From Seriola aureovittata (taxonomy: Eukaryota > Chordata > Actinopteri > Carangiformes > Carangidae): a stretch of 64,000 nucleotides of DNA. Each line of letters starts with the position of its first letter. The stretch's first letter is position 1. Shown in pieces: positions 38,501 through 55,260 of the stretch. A model generated the notes under the pieces. The model made no database searches, was not told the origin of the DNA, and worked only from the letters and a program-made list of their open reading frames with translations. The stretch spans positions 15,389,501 through 15,453,500 of the forward strand of contig NC_079365.1 of NCBI RefSeq assembly GCF_021018895.1, in the 5' to 3' direction. Made by a program: the position numbers and the translations under genes.

Positions 38501-40830
38501 ACATTCCACCTGTGTTCAGTTCAATTGATTGGACATGATTTGGAAAGGCACACACCTGTCTATATAGGTCTTACAGCTGACAATGGTTCCCAAGAGCACA
38601 ATGGCCTCCATAATTATTAAATATATAAAATAAAAAATATATTATAAAATAATTATTAAATGAAGTTTCGAATAAGCAACTGAGCAATCAAGGGACAAGA
38701 GTCTTGGTAAGAGAGGTGACAAAGACCATGTTGAGCACTCCTGTGTGGAGATGGGAGAAACCTCCAGAAGGACAACCATCACTGCAGCACTCCACTGAAG
38801 ATGAGGTTGTTGCCTGGTGGGGTGTTCCTGCACGGGAAGACTGGCCAGGGTTGAGGGAAAGCTGAATGGAGCGATGTACAGAGATATCTGTAATGAAAAC
38901 CTGGTCCAGAGCTCAGGACCTCACACAGGCCCAAAGGTTCACCTTCCAACAGGACAATGACCCTAAACACCCTCCAAGACAGTGTTGGATTGGCTTAGGG
39001 ACAACTCTGTGAATGACCTTTAGTGACCCAGCCAGATCCCTGACTTCACGCCAAGGGAACATCTCTGGAGAACCTAAAAATGACTGTCTGCCAATGGTCC
39101 CGATTTAACCTGACCAAGCTTGAGAGGATTTGCAGAGAAGAATGGCAGAAAATCCCCAAATCCAGGTGTGCAAAGATTGCCATGTCATACCAGGGAAGAC
39201 TGGAGGCTGGAATCGCTGCCAAAAGTCCTTCAACTGAGTACTGAGGAAAGGGTCTGAACACGTATGTTAGTGTGATACTGATTCAGTATTGACTTTTTAA
39301 TACATTTGCAAAAAATTACTGAAATTCTGTTTGCACTCTGTCATTATGGGGTATAGAGTGTAGATTGATGAGGGAAAAATGAATTTAATTTCATGGTTAA
39401 TTCAGCATAAGGCTGCAACCTAAAATGTGAAAAAGTGAAGGCATCTGAACTTTCTGAATGCGCTCTATATGTGACACTGGATGAAAAAATGACAAAATCA
39501 TAGTGTATTATAACACTTTAACTCACCAAGCACTGTATTAGGGAACACCATATTAATAGATAGAGCCTCGCTTTGCTCTTAAAACAGCCTCAGAGCTTCG
39601 TGACATAGATTCAACAAGATGTTGGAACCTTTTCGTCCGTGTTGACGTGGCTGCGTCACATCATTTCTGCAGATTTGTCAGCTGCACATTCATGCTGCCA
39701 ACCTCCTGTTCTGCCACATCTCAAAGGTGTCCTAATGGATTCGGATCTGGTGATTGGGGAGGCCACTGAGGTTCACTAAACTCATTCTCATGTTCATGAA
39801 ACCAGTTTGAAACGACTTTTGCTTTGTGACGTGGTGCATTATGCTGGGAGTAACCTTTAGAAGAAGGTAAACAGTAGCAATACATGAACATTCCTCACAC
39901 CATTACACCACTGCCTGTACTGTTGACACAGGGCAGGTTGGGTTCAGGGATTTATGCTGTTTACACCTTAATTCTGACCCAACCATTTGTATGCCTCGGA
40001 AGAAATCCAGATTCATTAGACCAGGCTACGTTTTTCCAGTCTTCACCAGTTTTGGTGAGCCTGTGGTTAAGGTTCTGTGTATTGTGCGTTCTGAGTCACA
40101 TTTTGTCCACAAGAAAAGTCGTACTCTTTCACATGGGGGCGGCTGCGTACTTTTTTTTTATTTTTCCCCATGCTTTAGGAAAGAATGCTATTCTCAACAT
40201 GACTTGTGAACAAGAACGGTTTTCCACCGCAGAATGGGGTCATGGGTCACAAAATGCCTCAGTCAGTGACATGGTTTACGATTGACCTTTGCGACGTTTT
40301 GTGACTCAACTTATGAGTATCAAAGCCAGTGTTGATGGCTTTATATACTATTACAATCATTCAGCTATCATCATTTGTGAATGTCAGTGTTTTGTGTTTA
40401 TGCAGCTCTAAGTTTAAACAACTTAATCTGCTTAAGAGCTTGCATGTGGAATCAATTTATCCTGAAATCATCCCTAAATAGTCTCACCACCGTTTGAGTG
40501 ATGCGGGTACAACTCAACTCAGACACTACATCATGGAAAAAGACTTCTAATGCTGTATTTGTCTATGCATAGATCCTGCCTCACACAAAACAAATGTCAT
40601 TTGTTAGTTTGTCCTCACAAGATTTATGTTGTCTCCAGGCTATCTCCAGGATGGGAGGACTGTGGAGGAAGCAGCACACTGTTTGGGTCAATGTCGGGGG
40701 TTTACATGCAGGAGTCTACCTCCTCAAGCGCACCGGGGACGTGTTTGGCCAAACTCCTGAGGATGTCTATGAATCACGAGGAACAGTTAATACACAGGGG
40801 AATGAGAAGGATGACAAGCAGCTCTCTTAA
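31996..40830 (+). CDS. thumpd3: thumpd3, tRNA (guanosine-N2)-methyltransferase, THUMP domain family (complete)
   Basis: Nine coding exons: 31996-32223, 32415-32492, 32577-33005, 33710-33840, 35740-35809, 36546-36661, 36772-36876, 36996-37119 and 40639-40830 (TAA). All introns are GT-AG and phases match, giving 1,473 bases and 490 aa (human about 507). Residues 1-18 form a variable N-terminus, then ITVTIGATVPTGFEHTAAEE starts the ferredoxin-like part. A THUMP domain covers about 199-265 (KFRVTCNRAGDKHSFSSNEA). The Rossmann methyltransferase has the SAM loop DPMCGTGAIP (301-310) and catalytic motif DMPFG (380-384). The human motif is DLPFG as I recall it. Family knowledge: THUMPD3 with TRMT112 makes m2G at position 6 (and 7) of cytosolic tRNAs. 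The start ATG has A at -3 and an in-frame TAG at 31960-31962, which fixes it. An acidic, Lys-rich linker (about 125-195) separates the halves. Confidence 0.95.
33480..33640 (+). repeat. Interspersed fish repeat, plus-strand copy in thumpd3 intron 3
   Basis: Begins GACGACTGCAACTAACCATT and continues ATTTTCATTATTGG, then TTAGTTTCTCAATTAACCAA and TAATTTAGTCCATTC. It matches the pattern of the minus-strand copy at 16985-17135. It sits just upstream of thumpd3 exon 4. Confidence 0.55.
33841..35739 (+). other. thumpd3: thumpd3 intron 4
   Basis: About 1.9 kb of intron holding a TG/GA microsatellite at 35424-35503. The rest shows no recognisable element and no exon-like open frame with splice sites. 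Confidence 0.8.
35424..35503. repeat. (TG)n(GA)n compound microsatellite
   Basis: About 67 bases of TG followed by six GA units, inside thumpd3 intron 4 and 236 bases before exon 5. Confidence 0.97.
38238..39460 (+). mobile_element. Tc1-like DNA transposon relic with inverted ends
   Basis: The left end (CACATTTTGTTATGTTGCAG near 38268, then TCATCAATCTACACT near 38314) is matched in reverse complement by the right end (GTGTAGATTGATGAGGG near 39359, then GGCTGCAACCTAAAATGTGA near 39411). Between them is decayed Tc1-type transposase sequence on the plus strand, recognisable in AGGTTCACCTTCCAACAGGA and CATCTCTGGAGAACCTAAAA and GAGAGGATTTGCAGAGAAGA. At about 1.2 kb it is shorter than an intact Tc1 element (about 1.6 kb), so internal sequence is lost; stops and frameshifts are frequent. 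Not capable of transposition. Confidence 0.85.
39540..40110 (-). mobile_element. Second Tc1/mariner-like relic, opposite orientation
   Basis: On the minus strand, decayed transposase sequence of a different fish Tc1-like family. Plus-strand landmarks are GACATAGATTCAACAAGATG, TCTGCAGATTTGTCAGCTGC, GATCTGGTGATTGGGGAGGC and TTCATTAGACCAGGCTACGT, ending at TTTTGGTGAGCCTGTGG. Order matches the complement of the 3' two thirds of such a transposase. No inverted ends are seen; both ends are truncated and the frame is broken throughout. Confidence 0.75.
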
Positions 40831-41160
40831 TTCACCTTCTGCATTTAAATTCTGAATTCATATTTGAGGCTATGTACGATCGTCATTATTTATTGTATTT
40901 TTGAAGATTTAAGTTCTTCTTAATTCAGGTTTTCTGCTCAACCGTGCCAAGCAGTTTTAATGTCAACTTTTTGTATTTCTCATTTGGTTTAATGTGATAA
41001 ATGGCGAACTGGAAGAAAGAAGCTATTTTCATGTTCAGCTGCAGTTCAATGGTTCTCACACTGTTTTCACTGAGTTTCATTTGTCATGCTGCTGTTCAGA
41101 AACCTCTTAAATCTGCTGTGTCCACTTCACAGAAACTGAACATAGGCATTTGTTCTAATC

Positions 41161-41166
41161 AATAAA
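41161..41166 (+). other. thumpd3: thumpd3 polyadenylation signal
   Basis: Canonical AATAAA 331 bases after the thumpd3 stop codon, the first good candidate in the 3' UTR. Confidence 0.65.
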
Positions 41167-41321
41167 GGTTCAAACTTAACATCAGTTTAATGTAAATATT
41201 CATTCATTTGTTTGAAGGTGACACATTTACAACATAGATACTAACACTACGTGAAACAGGAAGTTAGACCTGAAAAATGTTTTCATATATTTGAGCAGCT
41301 GAAAATGAAAGAAGGGGAAGA

Positions 41322-41322
<1 letters not shown>

Positions 41323-41356
<34 letters not shown>

Positions 41357-41366
41357 CGCGCGCGCG
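41323..41366. repeat. (TG)n(CG)n alternating purine-pyrimidine tract
   Basis: TG repeats passing into TGCGTGCGCGCGCGCG: 44 bases of unbroken alternating purine-pyrimidine. Such CG/TG tracts are the classic Z-DNA-forming sequence. It lies about 160 bases after the thumpd3 polyadenylation signal. Confidence 0.95.
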
Positions 41367-42033
41367 TTTCCATATACTTCTGCTCTCACACAACAGGTAG
41401 TGAAGCTAATATCAGCTGATATTAAGTCATAGCTGGTTGTTTTTCAGTGACTCAGAGTAAATGACAGAAATATATTTAGTTGTACGTGAACGTTTGCAAG
41501 CAGAAGTATCCTTCCTCTGGCTTAACCCGCCTAGAACCAGACACCCAAGGGACCTTCCAAACAGGAAAAATCTAGATGTTTACCAGCAATTGCCACAACT
41601 AATTCCAAGAAGTCTACAGGAACAAATAGCATGCCCAGCAGTATCAAATTTAAGGACTTTGATAAGAATGACTACAGATAACAAATTGCAGAATACTGCT
41701 ATTTTTTTAACTATAATTTTTAATAATTTACAAAGTTGACTCAGGTGCGGATATTTCTCTGACATCTGAAGCAGTTCTTAAGTAAAACAAAAATACTTTC
41801 CTCTTCGTCACGACTGATTTAGTTCATTGTTTAGTATAAATTCGCTAGAATTAAATAGACGCTGAAAATCCTGACAAACGGGAATATTATTTTATTTTTC
41901 AATTACTTTATTTCCTTTCCTGATGATGATTTTTTTTTTCTTTTGAACAACGTGACTGAGAGCAGACATCGAGCACGATTACTTAAAGGGGGGGTGTGAC
42001 TCCTGCGTCATTGTGTGTGAGGAAATCTAATAA

Positions 42034-42051
42034 ATGCCATGTGAGAGCTGA
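42034..42051 (+). promoter_or_regulatory. Two short upstream ORFs in the probable ptgis leader
   Basis: An ATG at 42034 opens a five-codon ORF (MPCES) ending TGA at 42049-42051. Overlapping it, ATG at 42039-42041 is followed directly by TGA at 42042-42044, with GCC before it (G at -3). Both end 44-51 bases before the ptgis start codon. They matter only if transcription starts upstream, which is likely but not shown. Confidence 0.4.
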
Positions 42052-42095
42052 GGGGATTCTAGTGTCTCTGGAGACCGGGAACGTAAACACACGAA

Positions 42096-49280
<7,185 letters not shown>

Positions 49281-49412
49281 GTCTTTAAAGACAAACAAAA
49301 CACACATCTTTTATGTACATTTCAACACATGCACATTGTTGTTAATATTCCCTTTGTACTTTTATATTCTATATTTATATCAAACAGTATGTAATTATTT
49401 TTGTTATTTATC

Positions 49413-49418
49413 AATAAA
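49413..49418 (+). other. ptgis: ptgis polyadenylation signal
   Basis: AATAAA 133 bases after the stop codon, followed about 25 bases later by TGTGTTGTC, a GU-rich downstream element. Confidence 0.75.
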
Positions 49419-49444
49419 TGTAAATAAGACTGTGTATAATCTTG

Positions 49445-50252
49445 TGTTGTCACATTTTTTGAGTGTATTTTGGTTCAATGATTGGTCCATTAAAGCCACA
49501 TGTTTGCTTAGCACTGTACATTATTATTCTGTAAGGAAAACTGAAATAACAGAACATTGAATACTTTTTCTTTTTTTCTTTTTTCTGAGCTATAAAAAGT
49601 AAGCACTCAAGCACGGTTCTGTATGTTAAATACAGAGAGTGAGCATAATGAGGGGACTGCCTGTACTGTAAACAGAGCCGGCCACACATCTGTCACACTG
49701 ACACACGCCTGCTGTTTGCAGAGTGAAGCTGAATGGAAAGTTTAGATTTATCTGTCGTTTGGAAAGCAGCTCATCACTTACCAGCAGGAGCAGATTCACC
49801 ATAGACCACAGATTGTAAGGTATTGTGCAGGTTTTTTGATGGAACAACACAACTAATTTCTACTCAAATTTTTAGCATTTCTGTCCATTCAAATCATGTT
49901 TAAGCCATGAATGGTGTTCTGATTAAAAGAGACATATCAAAGTTGTGGCACAGTCATGGACAGAGTTAGGCCTCAGTGAATTTGGCTTTGGTTTAATTGA
50001 GTCTCTTAAACGTTGAGTCCTGTGGTGTGGATTAATGAACCTGAGTGTGTAATGGAACTAAGGTTGTCTCTGCCAAGTCTGAATTATAGGCTGACTCTTA
50101 CACAGACTTCCTTAAGATCAGATATTGTGTTTCACTAAAACTATTTCCTAGTTTGGTATTCACAGGCTGCCATCCAGGGCAGTGGGTTGACTATGTAGTG
50201 CATCTTCATACTTTCTTTAATCCCCCTTTCCTCTTGAGACATATGGTGTGTT

Positions 50253-50330
<78 letters not shown>

Positions 50331-51759
50331 CTTTATTTATCCCCTGGGGGAAATTCATGACTTAGTGGCTTTACTTCAAATTTGATCTATAGTTATACTC
50401 CTAACACTGATGCATAGTAAGCCTTTAGTAACTATGTAAACACGATTGTAGTTCGATGAGTTCTGGCCAAGGATGTGAACTCCTCATTGTTCACATACCA
50501 ATGCTGCACCGAGCAGAAATCCAGTGTGGACGAACTGAGCTGTGGCTCGCTGGCTCTGTGAGGGTTAAACTCACACAGACTGCGCCGCTGGAGGAGCCTC
50601 GTTGAAATCAGCCCCTGCAGGATCCCGTTCACAGTCACAGGCGCCGGCCAGCACGCACACTCACACTGAGAGCAGGTGGAGGAGAGGCAATCGACACTAT
50701 TCCCGGCTGCTCTCCAGAGTTTACTTGTTGAATCGCCCCCAGGAGGAGGGGTGGACAGGGCAGACTGGAGATGGGGATATTTGTGTAAAACAGTTCTATT
50801 TTCCCCCAACATGTCGGTAGGTAGCTCAGGATGCCTCCATCAGCTCCCCGCAGAGCACTGGAGACCTGGAGGGACCTAACAAGTTTAAACGTGTTCACTC
50901 TCTTGAAATGTTGCGGAGGACCGTCCATGAGGTGAATCGGGATTCACGGGAGTTGCGTATGTATCATATTTCTTTATTCTTTGAATCTATTTTTAGCTTC
51001 ATTTTTATAAGCAACATGGCTTTGTAGCCTTCTTGGTTTCACTTGTTATTGTCCTGTCAGTATTTGGCGTATCTGGACACCATCGCACTATTTACTACTG
51101 TCAAGTGATGTAGTTATATTTAAATACACATTCCCAAAATACACTTGTGTTGCATGACTCACTCATGCGCAAAATAATGTAGTTATTATGGCATATTTGC
51201 TTCAGCTAAAATTAACTTTATACATTGTTGTAATTGTTCCTCTTTTGAAAATAAATTGTGACCATGTAAACGTGGACAAATAACACCATGAAGTTGTGAG
51301 GCTGCTCTACAGACTGCTCTCAGGCGGTGGTGACATAATATGTTGTGGGCTCTTAATCAAAGTTGATAATCGGTGTTAGTATTAGTCCAGATTAATATCC
51401 CTCTGAAGAACAGTTCCGACACACATTCGCCTTTGCACCGGGATCGATCGCTGTCCCACGCGAGAAACGAGACATTTCAGCACCGGAGTCCGCGGACAGC
51501 GACAGACACCGGTGGGTCTGTGGAGTGACAGACAGGCGCTTCAGCACCGGGACAGCGCTCACAAGTGGAGTCCAGTTTATCATTGGCCAGGCTCTCTCAC
51601 CCTTGTCAGCAAGAAAAGCGGCTGTGCGTCTTAAAGCTGATTAAAATATCTATTTGCTTCTCTGATGAGTGGATAAACCACCTGACATTGCTGCTGTAGG
51701 ACACCGGCCTCGGCTGCTCCAACAACGTCTAAATAATTTCTCTTTTCTTTTTGTTCCAG
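49445..51759. other. Intergenic region between ptgis and kcnb1
   Basis: About 2.3 kb. It holds a GATA microsatellite with a retrotransposon-like tail at 50253-50360. The GC-richer stretch 50500-50960 and 51410-51600 probably contain the kcnb1 promoter and a non-coding first exon. Open frames on both strands near 50430-50930 have no recognisable product. Confidence 0.65.
50253..50360 (-). mobile_element. GATA microsatellite with 3' tail of a truncated retroelement
   Basis: Nearly 80 bases of perfect GATA repeat followed by CTTTATTTATCCCCTGGGGG and AAATTCATG. On the minus strand this reads AATTTCCCCC, AGGGGATAAATAAAG, then (TATC)n. That is the familiar 3' end of truncated non-LTR elements in fish, where the tetranucleotide is the tail. 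The element class and the rest of its body are not visible. Confidence 0.6.
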
Positions 51760-51866
51760 ACACAGGAAAGGTGGAGGGACCCTGATGCGGTCTTCGACAG
51801 GACCATGTCTTCTTAATCTGCCACGCTCTTCCAGTCTTTCCAAGTGACCGAGTGACTTGAGTGAAT
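51760..51866 (+). promoter_or_regulatory. kcnb1: kcnb1 leader with two upstream ORFs
   Basis: A polypyrimidine tract and TTCCAG at 51736-51759 look like a splice acceptor, so the coding exon probably starts at 51760 and an upstream non-coding exon exists, perhaps ending at the GTATGT donor at 50957. In the leader, ATG at 51785 opens a 20-codon uORF ending TGA at 51845-51847. A second ATG at 51805, with A at -3, opens a three-codon ORF ending TAA at 51814-51816. Both end before the main ATG. Inference from sequence; no transcript evidence. Confidence 0.45.
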
Positions 51867-52421
51867 ATGATCAAAACGGGCTCCCGGCCGGCCACCACGC
51901 TGCCACCGGATACGATGGACATCATCCGTAGCAAGACCCACTCCCGTCGAGTGAGACTCAACGTCGGGGGCCTTCTCCACGAAGTCCTGTGGAGGACACT
52001 GGACAGGCTGCCCCGCACAAGACTGGGGAAACTGAGAGACTGCAACACCCACGACTCTATCATGGAGATATGCGATGACTACAGCTTGGATAACAACGAG
52101 TACTTTTTCGACAGACACCCCGGCGCGTTCACTTCCATCCTGAACTTCTACCGCACCGGAAAGTTGCACATGATGGAGGAGATGTGCGCCCTGTCTTTCA
52201 GTCAAGAGCTGGACTTCTGGGGCATCGATGAGATCTACCTGGAGTCCTGCTGCCAGGCCAGGTATCACCAGAAAAAGGAGCAGATGAATGAGGAGCTGAA
52301 AAGAGAGGCCGAGAACATGAGGGAGAGGGAAGGAGAGGTGTTTACAACCACATGCTGCTCCGAAAAGAGGAAGAAACTCTGGGACCTCCTGGAGAAGCCA
52401 AGCTCATCATTTGCTGCCAAG
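51867..52421 (+). CDS. kcnb1: kcnb1, voltage-gated potassium channel Kv2.1, first coding exon
   Basis: Encodes residues 1-185 and ends on a whole codon at a GTAATG donor, exactly where vertebrate KCNB1 is split just before the S1 helix. The T1/BTB tetramerisation domain runs from about 29 to 133, starting RVRLNVGG. It contains [20 protein letters not shown] and the interface zinc motif H-x5-C-x20-C-C (His101, Cys107, Cys128, Cys129). A helical linker NEELKREAE and [16 protein letters not shown] follow. Kv2.1 carries delayed-rectifier current in neurons and beta cells. KCNB1 rather than KCNB2 is chosen for [18 protein letters not shown] and the ptgis neighbour. An in-frame TGA at 51858-51860 fixes the start. 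The second coding exon, with the six membrane helices, pore and C-terminus, lies right of the window; human intron 1 is also very long. Confidence 0.95.
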
Positions 52422-54659
52422 GTAATGTCAACCTCAGCATTTCACCACTGCCACACTGCCTGGGCAGATCAAGTGAAAGCAGTAGGTAATCTGAGAGGAG
52501 GCAGCACTGGCATACAGCCAACAGGCCTGTATTACCCAAGTTTTAAATAATGATTCCTCTATCTAGACGTGCAAAGAAGGTTGCTGAGTATGAGGTTCTA
52601 ATGAATGCGGTTTAAATTTAGAAAATAATTAGAGATGAAAACAAAAAAGAACAACAACAAAAAAAAAGACAGCATGAGAAATTCAGTTTAACACCCAGAG
52701 GCTGGCATACATCTTTCTTTGAGACCGGCTTGATCTGATGTCTGACTTTCTTTGTACCTGAACCAGTGCTTTTAATCTGTCACTTCAGCAGCTGGAGTAC
52801 AGGGGGTGGGGTGGGGGGGACAGATAGATAGAGAGATGTTGTTGTACCCAGAGGTGAATGTCAAAGCTGTCTGCAAAGTTTTGCTTATTCATCAGTGTGT
52901 ACTGAAAAGTGTAAGTTTGGAAATTAATTTTGTTACTCCACTTGAGTCAATAATCTCAACTAGGTGCGCCTCCCTGAGACAAAAAGATTTCAGTGCTGCA
53001 TTTCTGGGGAGTCAGAACCTTTTTTGTTGTTGTTGTTGTTATTGTTTTTTAGATGAATACATGACAGCCTTCATTGTCTCCCTTTATTGATTTCAGTCAG
53101 ATACTTGTTCCCATAACAGCATTGTCTGCATGTAAGTCTTCTGGGGTAATTATTGGATGTTTGTTTTTCATTGACAACACCACAGATGAATACATGGATG
53201 TAGTTAAGGAGTTTAATACATGTCAGGATTGCGAGAAACCTTCCTGCACAATAGGTATATTTTTAGACTGTCTAATACCCACCACCACCCCGCACACCTT
53301 TTCAACAGTCACCCCCCCATCTTGGCTTCATTAGCCACCCCTGCCTCATTTCCAGTGCAGTATTCAATCATCCAGCTCATTAAAAGGCTCATAGCTCACA
53401 CTCCAGGAACCAGACTACTGCACTTTGCTGGATCAATGGATGTAGTCATGTTAACAGCATTCTTAAGTGAGCTAACATTACAAAAGATGTGACTGGGTCA
53501 ATATTCAATTACAATGTTAAATAACTACCCAACTGCATTTTACCAACACAACAACTGTTTGGGGAGTCTGCACATTAAGAGACATTGACCTTTCAGTCAC
53601 TCTACATTTACCAGGGAGAGTGAAAAAGAAAAGTTTAATAAATTATGTCGAGGTATGATTTTTTTTTTTTTCAGATGTGTCATGGTTGTATCACAATTCA
53701 AAATGTCTGAAGATGTCACATTTCTGTGAACAGATGACTTCTTGCTAATTATTCCAGAAACAAAAGGTACCATGGTCAATTCACTGTTCAAAGAAATGTC
53801 AAACACCTCCCTGGGTTCCTTCATAATTTATTAAATTCATCAATTCAAGGTAGCTTACTTTGAATTACTGAAGCTCTTAATTATTTTTCTTAAATATTCA
53901 ATCACACTGGCTTAAAGACTTGCTCCATTTCATCTCAGCACCACTGGGTTTTCTATTTAGCTTTTTGAAACCCTTAACCACAGACAATTCTTGCATCATC
54001 TAATGCTAAATTTAGATCTAAATCTAGATCTAAATCATCTAACTTTGGTAGTCACGTTGACTGGCAGACCTTCTGGCAGCAGAGGAACCAAATTAGATTA
54101 ACAAGAAAGCAAAGGTTGGCTTTTACCCATTCTTAATATCAAACAGTATAAAGCTGCTTCCACCTATCTCCAGGAAAATTACTGTAGTTGACACTATTAA
54201 TATTCATTTTATGTCTGTTTAGCAACAATTTTGAAGATCCTGATACATCTTGTAAACCAGCACCGGAGCTTTCCTTCATCTGTCTCCTTAAATGAGCCGT
54301 AAATATATGTTCACTGATACAGTTCTTCTCCGACTTTACGAGGTACACCTAGCTAAAATGTAATCGTATAAGGTGCCCTGCAATAATTACTATCCTCACA
54401 GAACTTACCAAATTCAGGTTTTGTTGAGGTTGTGTTGAGAGGTATTGATTCAACTCCCTGGTCATTTTGGAGGCTGTAATTTGAGGTGGCTTTATGCTAA
54501 TCAGAAAATAACATCAGCCAATCCCCTTTTAAAATAATAACAAAGTGATTTAACAAAAACAACTGCTATCTACACTCTGAACTACCAAAGACCAATTTTA
54601 ATGTTGTTCATTATAGTTTTTTATCTGATAAGCAGTCAATGGTGTTAAATTAACCTCCT

Positions 54660-55260
54660 TTAAAATTTATAAAGGGGTTGCTCATGGGTATGTAATGTAT
54701 GTCTTCTGTTATTGCCAGTGTATATCAATAACATCATTTTTCATTACAGGCTCATTTTTATGCAGATGACAGTATATTGTTTACACCAGAAATTAGCAGA
54801 CAACAACATGCTCTTGTTGTTCTTCATTCATTTTTCACAAATCCTTTGTTTTAAATTTGAATGAGACTAAATGTGTTGTGATTGCACAAACACATACAGC
54901 TGTTATACTTTTTCTTGCTATCCCAATAAATAACAGTGAGGAAATTTAACTTATTTAAAACTTATAAAAACTTGAGTGTGGCCAGGCAGAAGTCTTCTCT
55001 TTTAAAACCAGCTGAGAGTTTAGTTCAGAGTTTAACATTTAAAAGTTTTTTTTTCTTTAAAAAATAGGTTGTACTCTTATATTGCTCAATTATACCCTAA
55101 AATGACTTTATACAGAGTCAGAATCAATGTTCATGAATGTGAGAGACATTACAGTGATGAAGATTGGCCTGTTTATCAGGAAGGGAAACGTACATTTTTG
55201 CCTATTGGTTTTTTCTCTGAAAACATTCACAATAACCCCTAACTATTTAATTGCTTTTAA
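54660..55260 (+). mobile_element. Degenerate LINE (CR1/L2-like) reverse transcriptase relic
   Basis: Conserved RT blocks appear in order but in different frames. KGVAHGYVM at 54671-54697 corresponds to the GVPQGSVL block, YINNI follows at 54721, and the catalytic HFYADDSILF lies at 54753-54782. LNLNETKCV at 54851-54877 corresponds to the block after YADD. Frame changes between every block, so the copy is dead. Upstream endonuclease and downstream 3' end are not identified. Family assignment is by motif style only. Confidence 0.75.

Larger units (their letters stand above)
37120..40638 (+). other. thumpd3: thumpd3 intron 8, rich in Tc1 relics
   Basis: The longest thumpd3 intron, 3.5 kb, separates the last exon from the rest. 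Half of it is two transposon relics (38238-39460 and 39540-40110). The segment 37120-38237 and the part after 40110 show nothing further that I can name. Confidence 0.85.
41167..42095. other. Short intergenic gap between thumpd3 and ptgis
   Basis: About 0.9 kb between the thumpd3 polyadenylation signal and the ptgis start codon. It holds the TG/CG tract at 41323-41366, a TATAAAT near 41836 that could serve ptgis, poly-T at 41931-41943 and short upstream ORFs at 42034-42051. An open frame at 41461-41739 has no recognisable product. Confidence 0.75.

Noticed and set aside
41461..41739. 92-codon open frame in the thumpd3-ptgis gap
   Set aside because: Composition is plausible, but no family is recognised, and it would need its own promoter in a 0.9 kb gap; kept only as a note.
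50432..50928. Several open frames of 67-126 codons upstream of kcnb1
   Set aside because: Overlap on both strands in GC-rich DNA, typical of a promoter and leader region; no family recognised.
51813..52268. 151-codon open frame antisense to kcnb1 exon 1
   Set aside because: Shadow of the GC-rich, strongly conserved Kv2.1 T1 coding sequence.
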